A stretch of 64,000 bases of DNA from an uncultured Duncaniella sp. (GCA_910576785.1 CAJTJG010000016.1:1-64000); one strand, 5' to 3'. Shown: positions 17,532 through 26,648, counted from the stretch's first letter. A program made the numbers and translations. Notes: a model not told the origin generated them from the sequence alone.

Positions 17532-19829
17532 ATGAAAATCCAGAACATATACATACCCGCCGTCGCCCTCGGACTCATGCTCGGCATGAGCGGATGCGAT
17601 GACAACGTGATGGAGTGGAAAGACCCCGACTCCACGGTCAAGCCCACCGAACTTCCCCTGGAGATGGCCGAGAAGATAGCCCGCTACGACTTCATCAAGA
17701 ACTACATGACCCAGTATCACCCCAATGTCCCCATCACTGTGGGCATGGGCCTCGAAAACTATCTCGATGACGAGGACTACCGCAAGGTGGTGGACGATAA
17801 CTTCCAGGGCGTGACATTCGGCAACGCCATGAAACACCAGAGCATCGTGGCCACCAACGGCACATGCAACTGGGCAACCGTCGACGCCTTCCTCGCGCTC
17901 AACACGGGTCTACCTATCCACGGCCACAACCTCCTGTGGCACACACAGCAGCAGCAGTCCTACATGAAGAGCCTCATTGCACCCAAGATGGTCGTGACAG
18001 GCAGCGCCGATGGCGGCATCATCAACGTCATCACCAACTCTGACTTCGAGGACGGCACCCTCAACGGATGGGACGGATGGAGCCACTACACCAAGACCGT
18101 CTCCTCGCCCGGACACGACTCCAACTACTGCCTAAAGGCCGAGATGGACGCCGAGACCGCCGTCAACTATGACTGCCAGCTCTGGTGGCCCACCGAACTC
18201 AAGCCCGGCACCACCTATGCCTACCGCTTCTGGGTGAAGTCGCCCGACAACATCGACGTCCAGTTCGTAGGACAGAACGCATCCTACGGCGGTATCTACA
18301 AGACCGTCTTCACAGCCGGCCCGGACTGGACCCTGTGCGAAGGTGAGTTTGAATACAAGGATACAGATACCCCCGACATCATCCGCATCGGTATCCAGTT
18401 TGGAGGCACACCCGTGTCAGTACTCTATGTCGATGACTTCGAGTTCGGCGAGAAAGGCGCGGCCGATCCTATGATCAACATCCTCCCCGACGATGCCAGC
18501 ACCTTCGACGGCATCACCGACGGATCCACCGGCGGCTGGGGCTCATGGGGTAGCAACAAGGAGAGCGCAGCCACAGTGGAAGGCGCCGGTACAGGCGGAT
18601 CCACCGGCCTTGTGCTCATCAACAAGGGCGATGGCAATGCCTGGGAGGCCCAGTGTGCCTACACACTCGACACTCCTCTGGACGCTTCCAAGACCTATAT
18701 GATAACCTTCGACGCCAAGTGCGACCACGAGGGCGGATATCTCCAGTTCCAGCATCAGAACAGCACCTCCTACGGCAGCCAGGGCGCCTACACCGACTTT
18801 GAGGTAGGCACATCATGGGTACCCTGCGAGCGTGAGTTCGTCCCCGCAGTCGAGGAAGGCAAGGGCGATGTGGACCGTATCATCATCAACTTCGGCAAGG
18901 TTGGCGGCACATACACCATCGACAACATCAAGTTTGGCGAGAAGACCGACCAGGGCACCGCAGCCTCCAAACCTCAGAAAGCCGTGACAATATCCTACGA
19001 ACTCAAGAGCCCCGAGGAGAAGAAAGCACTCCTGCTCGGCGCCATGGAGGAATGGATCAAGGAAGCCATGACCCACATGGGCAACGCTTGCACATCATGG
19101 GATGTCATCAACGAACCCATCGGCGACAACGGCAAGATCCGCGGCGTTGAGGGCGGATGGATGAGCGGCGACTCCGAACCCGTCGAGGATACCACCTCCG
19201 GTCTCACCCTAAACTGGGCCAACGAGAGCGGCAACGGCCACTTCTACTGGGGATACTACTGCGGCATGGACTATGCCGTCAAGGCCTTCCAGTTCGCCCG
19301 CCAGTACTCGCCCAACAATGCCAAGCTCTATGTCAACGACTACAACCTCGAGACATCTCCGAGCAAGCTCGCCAAACTCATCGAATTCGTGAAATACATC
19401 GACGAGCACGGTGGCCAGGTGGACGGCATCGGCACACAGATGCACGTGCAGAAGTCCATCACCCGTGAGCAGGTTGACGCCATGTTCCAGACCATGGCCA
19501 AGACAGGCAAACTCGTGCGCATCACCGAGCTTGACGTAGCCCTCGGCACCGAGGCCAAGACCGCGGCCGACTACGAGCTGCAGGGCGAGGTCTACAACAT
19601 GATCCTCACATCCTACTTCGAGAACGTGCCCGAGGCACAGCAGGGCGGTATCACCATATGGAGCCTCACCGACGCTCCCGAAGAGCACGAATACTGGCTC
19701 AAGGGTGACGAACCCAACCTCTTCGACGCTACCTTCGGACGCAAGCTCGCCTACAAGCGCGTGTGCGACGCCATAGCCGGACATGACCTCGGCGAGGAAT
19801 TCGAGAGCCCCGACTATTCACAGAAATAA
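17532..19829 (+). CDS. GH10 endo-beta-1,4-xylanase interrupted by two CBMs, surface lipoprotein
   Basis: Predicted cell-surface endoxylanase of 765 aa. The lipobox is GMSGC (Cys22) followed by DD. The GH10 barrel begins at about 40 and includes the substrate-binding HNLLWH, but is then interrupted by two CBM4/9-like beta-sandwich modules (about 164-307 and 315-471, each ending FGEK). The barrel resumes near 480. The acid/base is E528 in WDVINEP and the nucleophile E666 in ITELD. The same insertion architecture is known in xylanases of rumen and gut Bacteroidetes such as Prevotella Xyn10C. It is the last gene of the SusC operon, followed by a strong terminator. Confidence 0.95.
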   Translation: MKIQNIYIPAVALGLMLGMSGCDDNVMEWKDPDSTVKPTELPLEMAEKIARYDFIKNYMTQYHPNVPITVGMGLENYLDDEDYRKVVDDNFQGVTFGNAMKHQSIVATNGTCNWATVDAFLALNTGLPIHGHNLLWHTQQQQSYMKSLIAPKMVVTGSADGGIINVITNSDFEDGTLNGWDGWSHYTKTVSSPGHDSNYCLKAEMDAETAVNYDCQLWWPTELKPGTTYAYRFWVKSPDNIDVQFVGQNASYGGIYKTVFTAGPDWTLCEGEFEYKDTDTPDIIRIGIQFGGTPVSVLYVDDFEFGEKGAADPMINILPDDASTFDGITDGSTGGWGSWGSNKESAATVEGAGTGGSTGLVLINKGDGNAWEAQCAYTLDTPLDASKTYMITFDAKCDHEGGYLQFQHQNSTSYGSQGAYTDFEVGTSWVPCEREFVPAVEEGKGDVDRIIINFGKVGGTYTIDNIKFGEKTDQGTAASKPQKAVTISYELKSPEEKKALLLGAMEEWIKEAMTHMGNACTSWDVINEPIGDNGKIRGVEGGWMSGDSEPVEDTTSGLTLNWANESGNGHFYWGYYCGMDYAVKAFQFARQYSPNNAKLYVNDYNLETSPSKLAKLIEFVKYIDEHGGQVDGIGTQMHVQKSITREQVDAMFQTMAKTGKLVRITELDVALGTEAKTAADYELQGEVYNMILTSYFENVPEAQQGGITIWSLTDAPEEHEYWLKGDEPNLFDATFGRKLAYKRVCDAIAGHDLGEEFESPDYSQK

Positions 19830-19840
19830 TCCGTATAATT

Positions 19841-19892
19841 AAAAAAAGCCAATCCGAAGGGAAAATTTTCTTTCCTTGGATTGGCTTTTTTT
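19841..19892 (+). terminator. Rho-independent terminator of the SusC-SusD-SGBP-GH10 operon
   Basis: Starting 12 bp after the xylanase stop codon, AAGCCAATCC pairs with GGATTGGCTT, the stem being flanked by A7 and T7 runs, with a loop that is itself partly palindromic. It ends the operon before the transposase-bearing insertion. The flanking A-tract could also let it work on the other strand. Confidence 0.85.
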
Positions 19893-20071
19893 GTAACTTT
19901 GTCCCGAAACACACTCAACGTCCATAGCGGCGGCGTAAAAAAACGCACCCCGTCACAGTGCCGGGACACCTTTATTTATCTATACATCACAAAATGTCAT
20001 CAAGATCCGCAACCATTGACAAGCGGATGGGACGCGATACCGATTCGTCTCATCCCCGAATCACCATATAC

Positions 20072-20212
20072 GGCATGGCCAAGGATTCCACTACCATGCC
20101 TCAGGGTTCCGCTACCGCAATGCCCCACGGATGTGGGGCTACGGATCTTAGCGTCGGGCCAAGGCCCGACGGATGTATCATCTCATTTCCTGCTGGCCCC
20201 CGGACGGGGGTC
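20072..20212 (+). repeat. Upstream cluster of REP-like hairpins beside the Y1 transposase
   Basis: At least three GC-rich hairpins stand in a row: GCCCCAC-GGAT-GTGGGGC (20122-20139), CGTCGGGCC-AA-GGCCCGACG (20152-20171) and CCCCCG-GA-CGGGGG (20197-20210). A weaker pair GGCATGG/CCATGCC is at 20072-20100. The first is followed directly by CTAC, i.e. GTAG precedes the hairpin on the minus strand, the arrangement recognised by REP-associated tyrosine transposases. From 19893 to 20071 I see no gene; a TAACTTTG -7-like sequence is at 19894-19901. Confidence 0.75.
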
Positions 20213-20241
20213 GGATATAATCACGCCAATACACGATTACA

Positions 20242-20706
20242 ATGAAAACATACACACAGATATATGTGATGCTTGTATTTGGTGTTAAGTATCGGCTGGG
20301 GCTTATAACCAGGGATCTCAGGCCAAATCTTCATGCCTTCATCGGATCACTGATAAAGAATCACGGCAATGGATCCTCTCCCATCCGCATAGGTGGAACT
20401 GCCGACCACATACATGTATTGATGAAATTATCACCAAAGATATCCATTGCAGAAATTGCCCGTGAGATCAAATCACGCTCTTCCAGATGGATAAATGAAA
20501 ATAAGCTTATAATGGGTAGGTTTGCATGGCAGACCGGTTACAGCGCATTCAGCTACTCAAGTTCTGCACGCGAGGATGTGATCAGATACATAGACAATCA
20601 AGAAGAACATCATAAAAGGTATACTTTCCGTGAAGAGATTGAACGACTGCTGAAGCTTTATGATATCGACTTTGATCCACGCGACTTGCCACAACAAGCC
20701 ATATGA
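20242..20706 (+). CDS. IS200/IS605-type Y1 transposase, probably a RAYT (REP-associated)
   Basis: A 154-aa HUH single-strand transposase. The HUH motif is H56-I-H58 in ADHIHVL and the likely catalytic tyrosine is Y116 in VIRYIDNQEEHH; the WQTGYSAFSYS segment (96-106) is also typical. No TnpB/IscB partner is present. It is bracketed by GC hairpins with CTAC tetranucleotides rather than by ordinary IS200 ends, which points to a domesticated REP-associated transposase that spreads or maintains the repeats. Codon use is more AT-rich than its neighbours, consistent with a separate origin. It lies between two xylan transcription units. Confidence 0.88.
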   Translation: MKTYTQIYVMLVFGVKYRLGLITRDLRPNLHAFIGSLIKNHGNGSSPIRIGGTADHIHVLMKLSPKISIAEIAREIKSRSSRWINENKLIMGRFAWQTGYSAFSYSSSAREDVIRYIDNQEEHHKRYTFREEIERLLKLYDIDFDPRDLPQQAI

Positions 20707-20735
20707 CTTTCCCATCATTACATCCTTACAGCGAC

Positions 20736-20830
20736 ACCCCTCCGGGGGCCGCGATAAAAATGGCACAATTCACATCCCCGTGGCAAGCCACCGGGGCTAC
20801 GCGAAAGACACCCCGCATCCGCGGGGTTAC
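20736..20830 (+). repeat. Downstream cluster of REP-like hairpins
   Basis: Two clear hairpins in the same orientation as the upstream ones: CCCCGTGGC-AA-GCCA(c)CGGGG (20776-20796) followed by CTAC (20797-20800), and CCCCGC-ATCC-GCGGGG (20811-20826) followed by TTAC. A short CCCC/GGGG pair lies at 20737-20747. With the upstream cluster they flank the transposase gene and fill most of the gap before the GH35-like gene. Confidence 0.75.
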
Positions 20831-20860
20831 ACTCACTCCTTTGATAACTAAAAAGACTTT

Positions 20861-22561
20861 ATGACAACCACATATAAAATTACATCCGCAAGACTGCTGA
20901 TTCTAATCACAGCCATTCTTCTATCTCCTGTCATGATCCTGGCCGGATCGAGGCTTGTGGACGGGAGGATGTCAATCGATGGAAAACCTTTCATCATAAT
21001 GGGTGGCGAAACAGGCAACTCCATGGCCTCATGCCGAGAAGATATCAGGGACGTCATGACAAAGGCCGACGATCAGGGATTCAATACCGTATTGATACCC
21101 GTGGCATGGGAGCTCATAGAACCCGAAAAGGGAACCTACGACTGCTCCATCATCGACACCATACTTGAGGAGGCCAACGCAAAAGATCTTAAAGTGATCC
21201 TCCTGTGGTTTGGAGCCTGGAAAAACTCCATGAGCTGCTATGCACCAGCATGGTTCAAGGCCGACACAAAAACCTATCCCCGCGCCCGCACACGCTCCGG
21301 AAAACCTCTCGAGATAGCCTCGGCCTTCTCGCCGGCCGTTCTCGAGGCCGATCTTGCTGCTTTCAATCGGGTGATGTCACACGTAGCCGATACCGACACT
21401 GCCAGAACCGTCATAATGGTGCAGGTCGAGAATGAGATCGGCATGCTCGAGGACGCACGCGACCATTCCCCGCTCGCCCGAAAGGAATATGCCAAAGGTG
21501 TGCCCGCACAACTCATGGACCACCTGAACCGCAACAAACGCACACTCCACCCCTCACTGCTCCATAAATGGAAAGAGAACGGCACGAAGACCGGCGGATC
21601 CTGGACCGAAGTGTTCGGCGACGATATCTACACCGACGAGATCTTCATGGCATGGTCATATGCCCGCTACGTGGAGCGTCTTGCCACCGAAGCACGCCGT
21701 ATCATGCCGGAGATGCCTCTCTATGTCAACGCAGCCATGAATTCGCGCGGACGCCGGCCGGGCGAATATCCATCTGCCGGCCCGCTCATACACCTCAAGG
21801 ACATATGGCATGCCGGAGCACCGTCGATCGACATGCTCTCGCCCGACCTCTACGACAAAGGATTCACATCATGGGTGGAAGCCTACGCCACCCCCGACAA
21901 CACCCTGTTCATACCCGAGATTCGTACTGCTCCGGAAAACACCGTCCAGGCCCTCTATGCCATAGGCGAGAAAGGCGCCATAGGCCTCTCGCCATTCGCC
22001 TACAACCTGCGTAAATCATCGCCGCAGATGCGGGAAGCAAACCGCATGACCGCCTCACTCGCGCCGCTGCTCAGAGGGAGGGAGGATATGAACGGTCTCT
22101 ACTTCGACTCCGACTCCACCACACGTACGCTGCTCCGCGACGGTCTGCGCATCAAGGCATCCCACTACTTCACCCTGCCGTGGGATCCGCGTGCCACGGA
22201 CGGATCCACATGGCCTGTCACGGGCGGCATCATCATACGCACCGCTCCGATGGAATATATAGTGGCCGGAACCGGAATAGTCCTCACATTCGAACCGGCC
22301 GGGACCGCTGAGACCTCCGGTGTAAAACTCGGCGAAGACGGATTTCTCAACGCCGGGACTGACCGGGCCGAGGCCGGCGATGCGAAAAAGTGGAACGGCC
22401 GACGCATCGGTCTGGCCTCCGTGCAGGAAGTGGCCGTAAACCCCGACGGCACACTCCGCACCATCCGCACGTTCAACGGCGACGAGACCCACCAGGGACG
22501 CCACGTGCGCATATCCACTGACGACAACAGGATACTCCGCGTGAAACTCTATGAATATTAA
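20861..22561 (+). CDS. GH35-like glycoside hydrolase with DUF5597 C-terminus
   Basis: A 566-aa exported enzyme with an N-terminal signal/anchor (about 8-29) and a TIM-barrel of the GH35/GH42 clan. The likely acid/base is E192 in VQVENEIG and the nucleophile E353 in FIPEIR. The C-terminal beta-rich part matches the DUF5597 domain found in putative beta-galactosidases of Bacteroidetes and other xylan/pectin degraders. In this locus it may remove galactosyl or arabinosyl side groups; the true substrate is unknown. It is the first gene after the REP region and is followed 27 bp later by the symporter gene. Confidence 0.82.
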   Translation: MTTTYKITSARLLILITAILLSPVMILAGSRLVDGRMSIDGKPFIIMGGETGNSMASCREDIRDVMTKADDQGFNTVLIPVAWELIEPEKGTYDCSIIDTILEEANAKDLKVILLWFGAWKNSMSCYAPAWFKADTKTYPRARTRSGKPLEIASAFSPAVLEADLAAFNRVMSHVADTDTARTVIMVQVENEIGMLEDARDHSPLARKEYAKGVPAQLMDHLNRNKRTLHPSLLHKWKENGTKTGGSWTEVFGDDIYTDEIFMAWSYARYVERLATEARRIMPEMPLYVNAAMNSRGRRPGEYPSAGPLIHLKDIWHAGAPSIDMLSPDLYDKGFTSWVEAYATPDNTLFIPEIRTAPENTVQALYAIGEKGAIGLSPFAYNLRKSSPQMREANRMTASLAPLLRGREDMNGLYFDSDSTTRTLLRDGLRIKASHYFTLPWDPRATDGSTWPVTGGIIIRTAPMEYIVAGTGIVLTFEPAGTAETSGVKLGEDGFLNAGTDRAEAGDAKKWNGRRIGLASVQEVAVNPDGTLRTIRTFNGDETHQGRHVRISTDDNRILRVKLYEY

Positions 22562-22588
22562 CCACACTATAATACCAATACCGTAAAG

Positions 22589-24007
22589 ATGGATATTACC
22601 ATGAAATCAACCCGTGCCGACGAGGCAAAGGGGTTCTACAAGCTCTCCATGCTGCAATGCATCGGATTCGGGTCGGGCGACCTGGCCCAGAATCTCATCT
22701 ACCAGACCATCAGCATGTACCTGCTGTTCTTCTACACCAACGTCTACGGTCTCGACCCCGCCGTAGCGGCTGTGATGTTTCTGATAGTCAGGATAGTCGA
22801 TGTGATCTGGGATCCTCTTGTCGGGACATTTGTCGACAAGCACAATCCCCGTCTGGGCAAATACCGCGCCTACCTCGTGCTCGGCGGCATACCCCTCACC
22901 GCCTTCGCCCTGCTCTGCTTCTGGAACGGATTCTCCGGCTCGCTCCTCTACGCATACATCACATATGTGGGCCTCTCCATGTGCTATACGCTTGTCAATG
23001 TGCCCTACGGCGCCCTCAATGCCTCACTGACGCGTGACACTGCCGAGATCACCAAACTGACATCCGTGCGCATGTTCATGGCCAACGTGGGCGGACTCGC
23101 CGTAGGCATGGGCATCCCGTTCGTGCTCAAGATGTTCGACCCCACCGAGACCACCGATATGTCAATGAACGACCACGCATGGTTCTCCACCATGGCCATC
23201 TACGGCTGTGTGGGTCTGGCACTGCTCTTCTTCTGCTTCTCACAGTGCCGCGAGCGTGTGGTCATGGACGCCTCCGCCACCGACGACGTCAAGGTATCCG
23301 ACCTATGGATGGAGTTCGTACACAACCGTCCGCTGCGCATCCTCGCCTTCTTCTTCATCACAGCATTCGCCATGATGGCCGTGGGCAACGCCGCAGGAGC
23401 CTACTATATCAACTACAATCTCGGAGGCAACGCCGACCAGCTCTCCATCTTCATGGGTCTCGGCTCCATCCCCGCCTTCATATTCATGCCCATGATCCCG
23501 GCCATCAAGAAAGCCGTGGGCAAGAAAGGGATGTTCTACATATTCCTCATAGTGGCCATCCTTGGCATGGGCATGCTCTACGCCATATCGATGATCCCCG
23601 CCTTGCGCGAACAGATGTGGTTGGTATACGCAGCCCAGTTCATCAAGTCGACAGGCGTCATCGTGGCCACCGGCTACATGTGGGCACTCGTACCGGAGGT
23701 GATATCCTTCGGCGAGTACACTCACGGCCGACGCATCTCCGGCATCGTCAACGCTCTCACAGGCATATTCTACAAGGCCGGCATGGCCCTCGGTGGCGTG
23801 GTGCCCGGACTGGTGCTCGCATTCGTAGGCTTCGACAGGGAGGCCTCCGTGCAGACACCCTTCGCCGAGCAGGGCATACTCTGGCTCGTGGCCGTGATAC
23901 CCGCCATACTGCTCGTCCTCGCCATGTTCATCATATCACGCTATGAACTTGACGATGACGTAATTGACCGCATAAATCAGGAAATCGAATCACGTCATAA
24001 GGACTGA
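22589..24007 (+). CDS. GPH-family sugar:cation symporter (xylo-oligosaccharide permease)
   Basis: Inner-membrane carrier with 12 predicted helices, 472 aa, of the glycoside-pentoside-hexuronide family. Family features include the N-terminal QNLIYQTISMYLLFFYTNVYG, the DPLVGTFVDKHNPRLGKYR loop and VPYGALNASLT. In the Prevotella and Bacteroides xylanase clusters a transporter of this type (XynD) directly precedes the GH10 and GH43 genes, the order seen here, so uptake of short xylo-oligosaccharides is the likely role. An ATG 12 bp downstream (22601) is an equally possible start. Confidence 0.92.
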   Translation: MDITMKSTRADEAKGFYKLSMLQCIGFGSGDLAQNLIYQTISMYLLFFYTNVYGLDPAVAAVMFLIVRIVDVIWDPLVGTFVDKHNPRLGKYRAYLVLGGIPLTAFALLCFWNGFSGSLLYAYITYVGLSMCYTLVNVPYGALNASLTRDTAEITKLTSVRMFMANVGGLAVGMGIPFVLKMFDPTETTDMSMNDHAWFSTMAIYGCVGLALLFFCFSQCRERVVMDASATDDVKVSDLWMEFVHNRPLRILAFFFITAFAMMAVGNAAGAYYINYNLGGNADQLSIFMGLGSIPAFIFMPMIPAIKKAVGKKGMFYIFLIVAILGMGMLYAISMIPALREQMWLVYAAQFIKSTGVIVATGYMWALVPEVISFGEYTHGRRISGIVNALTGIFYKAGMALGGVVPGLVLAFVGFDREASVQTPFAEQGILWLVAVIPAILLVLAMFIISRYELDDDVIDRINQEIESRHKD

Positions 24008-24046
24008 TATTAAACCATCAATCTCAATCATCTATCTCAACCATCT

Positions 24047-25162
24047 ATGAAACCACAGTATCTACTGATCCCCGGACTGCTCCTGCTCGGAGCATGTTCC
24101 GCCCAGACCAAGGAGGCCACGGCCTCAGTGCCTACTCTCAAGGATGCCTTCGATGGAAAATTTCTCATCGGTGGCGCCATCAACACCCGTCTCGTTGACG
24201 GCCTCGACCCCAAGGGCGACTCCATCGTGTCGCTCCACTTCAACACGATCGTGGCCGAGAACTGCATGAAGAGCGAGAAGATCAATCCAGCCGAGGGTGT
24301 ATATGACTGGGACGACGCTGACAAGTTCGTGAAATACGGCCTTGACCGCGGCATGAAAGTCATAGGCCACACTCTCGTATGGCACTCCCAGCTTGCCCCC
24401 TGGTTTCCTCTCGGGGCCGACGGCAAATACGTCAGCGCCGATGTGATGAAAGAACGTCTGCGCAACCACATCCACACCGTGGTGGGACGCTACAAGGGCA
24501 AGATCCACGGCTGGGACGTAGTCAACGAGGCCATACTCGACGACGGCACCTACCGCAAGAGCCCATTCTACGAGATACTCGGCGAGGAGTTCATCCCTCT
24601 GGCATTCCAGTACGCACACGAGGCCGACCCCGATGCCGAGCTATATCTCAACGACTACTCCATGGCATCGCCCGCCAAGCGCGACACCTATGTGAAGCTC
24701 ATCAACGATCTCCGCAGCCGTGGTCTGCGCATCGATGCCATAGGCATGCAGGCACATATGGGCATGGACTATCCCGACTTCGACGAGTTTGAGAAGTCGC
24801 TCGTAGCCTTCGGTGACACAGGGGTGAAAGTGATGCTGACAGAGTGGGACATGAGCGCACTCCCCACGGTCAACACCGGTGCCAACATCTCCGACACCAC
24901 CGCCTACAATGCCATGCTCAACCCCTATCCCGACGGACTGCCCGAGAACATATCCCGTGAATGGAATGCACGTATGGAGCATGTCATGGACATGTGTCTG
25001 GCCCACGCCGACATCGTGACCCGTGTCAATGCATGGGGCACTGACGACAGCATGTCGTGGAAAAACGGATGGCCCGTGGCCGGCCGCACGGAATACCCCC
25101 TCCTCTTCGACCGCAACCACAACCTCAAACCCTTCCTCAAAAAATACCTCCCCCAGGAATAA
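24047..25162 (+). CDS. GH10 endo-beta-1,4-xylanase, lipoprotein
   Basis: A compact 371-aa single-domain GH10 enzyme. The lipobox is LLGAC (Cys17); no acidic run follows the cysteine, which favours a periplasm-facing location in contrast to the surface GH10 encoded at 17.5 kb. HTLVWHSQ, the acid/base E161 in WDVVNEA and the nucleophile E266 in LTEWDMSA are present. It corresponds in position to XynA of the Prevotella xylanase cluster and would cut imported xylo-oligosaccharides. An inverted-repeat cassette follows 22 bp after its stop. Confidence 0.95.
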   Translation: MKPQYLLIPGLLLLGACSAQTKEATASVPTLKDAFDGKFLIGGAINTRLVDGLDPKGDSIVSLHFNTIVAENCMKSEKINPAEGVYDWDDADKFVKYGLDRGMKVIGHTLVWHSQLAPWFPLGADGKYVSADVMKERLRNHIHTVVGRYKGKIHGWDVVNEAILDDGTYRKSPFYEILGEEFIPLAFQYAHEADPDAELYLNDYSMASPAKRDTYVKLINDLRSRGLRIDAIGMQAHMGMDYPDFDEFEKSLVAFGDTGVKVMLTEWDMSALPTVNTGANISDTTAYNAMLNPYPDGLPENISREWNARMEHVMDMCLAHADIVTRVNAWGTDDSMSWKNGWPVAGRTEYPLLFDRNHNLKPFLKKYLPQE

Positions 25163-25184
25163 TCCCCCTCACCCACATCATAAA

Positions 25185-25228
25185 GAAACAAAAGGGACAT
25201 AAGAAGGACAAAAGAAACAGATTTTTTT
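25185..25228 (+). repeat. Left 44-bp inverted-repeat arm of the GxxExxY cassette
   Basis: Purine-rich arm built of AAACAAAAGGGACAT, AAGAAGGACAAAAG and AAACAG, ending in T7. It pairs with 25597-25641 with about three mismatches and one indel. The TTG start codon of the enclosed gene is formed by its last two T residues and the following G. Confidence 0.9.
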
Positions 25229-25598
25229 GAAGACCGAAGAACTCATCAGCCTTATAGTAGACAGCGCCTATCAGGTAAAGAAAACATTAGGTGCCGGCTT
25301 TCTGGAGAGTGTGTACCAGCATGCACTCTCAGTGGAACTGCAATCATCCGGCATCACATGCGAACTTGAAAAAAACATAAATGTCTACTATAAAGGGCAA
25401 CCTGTCGGGTTCTATCGGGCAGACTTACTCGTGGATAGCAAGGTAATTGTCGAGACCAAGGTCACAGACAATATAGCCTTAGCCCATGAGCTCCAAGTGG
25501 TGAACTATCTCAAGGCCACCGGCATCGAAAATGGTATAATCATCAATTTCGGCACATATCCGCTTCAAATCAAACGGAAGTTCCTTCATACGAAATAA
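25227..25598 (+). CDS. GxxExxY family protein (PD-(D/E)xK nuclease-like fold)
   Basis: A 123-aa protein with the defining motif G24-x-x-E27-x-x-Y30 (GAGFLESVY) and the conserved core RADLLVD...VIVETK, which recalls the D-ExK active site of PD-(D/E)xK nucleases. The biochemical role of this family is not established. The only fitting start is TTG at 25227, which gives the standard family N-terminus (TEELISLIVDSAYQVKKTLG). Both start and stop codons lie inside the flanking inverted-repeat arms. It is inserted between the GH10 and GH43 genes, which normally adjoin in xylan clusters, and its base composition is more AT-rich than theirs. Confidence 0.88.
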   Translation: MKTEELISLIVDSAYQVKKTLGAGFLESVYQHALSVELQSSGITCELEKNINVYYKGQPVGFYRADLLVDSKVIVETKVTDNIALAHELQVVNYLKATGIENGIIINFGTYPLQIKRKFLHTK

Positions 25599-25641
25599 AA
25601 AAATTCTGTTTCTTTTGTCCCCCTTATGTCTCTTTTGTTTC
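25597..25641 (-). repeat. Right inverted-repeat arm of the GxxExxY cassette
   Basis: Reverse complement of the left arm (GAAACAAAAGAGACATAAGG on the minus strand, ending in T7). The stop codon TAA of the enclosed gene overlaps its A-tract. RNA from the cassette could fold into a very long terminal stem. Confidence 0.9.
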
Positions 25642-25670
25642 CAACTTTCACCAAGACAATCAATAAAATC

Positions 25671-26648
25671 ATGAAGACCAAGAAAAGATACCTTTTTCCG
25701 GCCGATTATATGGCCGATCCGAGCGTGCACGTGTTCAACGGACGCATATACATATACCCATCCCACGACTGGGAATGCGAGAACGTTGAGAACGACAACG
25801 GTGACCAGTATGTGATGAAGGACATGCACGTCCTCTCCATTGACGGCGATCCGATGACCGGCACCGTCACCGACCACGGCAAGGCTCTCGACATAGCCGA
25901 CATACCCTGGGCCGGACGCCAGCTCTGGGACTGCGACTGTGCCGAGAAGGATGGCAAATACTATCTCTACTTCCCCCTCAAGGACCGTACCGACATTTTC
26001 CGCATCGGTGTGGCCGTGGCCGACCGTCCCGAGGGTCCGTTCATTGCCGAACCGGCTCCCATGCTCGGCAGCTACTCCATGGACATCTGCGTGCTCAAGG
26101 ATGACGACGGCGAGTACTATCTCTACTTCGGCGGACTATGGGGCGGACAGCTCCAGCGCTACCGCGACAACAAGGCCCTCGAGTCGGCATGCCTCCCCGA
26201 AGGCGCCGAACCCTCGCTCCCCAGCCGGTGCGCACGCCTGTCAAAGGACATGCTCCAGTTTGCCGAGGATCCCCGCCCCATACAGGTGATCGACGAGGAG
26301 GGCAACCCTCTGCGTGCCGATGATCCCCACCGCTTCTTCGAAGCCTCGTGGGTACACAAGCACAATGGCAAATACTACTTCTCCTACTCCACGGGCGACT
26401 CCCATCTGCTCTGCTATGCCGTGGGCGACAACCCCTACGGACCATTCGTCTACAAAGGTGTGATCCTCACCCCCGTGGTAGGCTGGACCACCCACCACAG
26501 CATCATAGAGTGGAAAGGCAAATGGTACCTCTTCCACCATGACAGCGTTCCCTCCGGAGGCAAGTCATGGCTCCGCTCGCTCAAGGTGTGCGAGCTCACC
26601 CACGATGCCGACGGCAACATTATCACCATCGAAGGCACTGACGAATGA
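25671..26648 (+). CDS. GH43 beta-xylosidase / alpha-L-arabinofuranosidase, cytoplasmic
   Basis: A 325-aa five-bladed propeller hydrolase without signal peptide. Predicted catalytic triad: base D16 in ADPSVHVF, pKa modulator D138 in SMDICV and acid E224 in HRFFEASWV. The start at 25671 is preferred; an upstream ATG at 25626 lies inside the cassette arm and would add unrelated residues. It corresponds to XynB of Prevotella xylanase clusters, an exo-acting GH43 on xylo-oligosaccharides, and overlaps the GH67 gene by ATGA, so the two are coupled. Xylose versus arabinose preference cannot be read from sequence. Confidence 0.9.
   Translation: MKTKKRYLFPADYMADPSVHVFNGRIYIYPSHDWECENVENDNGDQYVMKDMHVLSIDGDPMTGTVTDHGKALDIADIPWAGRQLWDCDCAEKDGKYYLYFPLKDRTDIFRIGVAVADRPEGPFIAEPAPMLGSYSMDICVLKDDDGEYYLYFGGLWGGQLQRYRDNKALESACLPEGAEPSLPSRCARLSKDMLQFAEDPRPIQVIDEEGNPLRADDPHRFFEASWVHKHNGKYYFSYSTGDSHLLCYAVGDNPYGPFVYKGVILTPVVGWTTHHSIIEWKGKWYLFHHDSVPSGGKSWLRSLKVCELTHDADGNIITIEGTDE

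Noticed and set aside
20072..20830. CRISPR array
   Set aside because: The repeats are different hairpins of unequal spacing, not identical repeats with regular spacers, and no cas gene is present.
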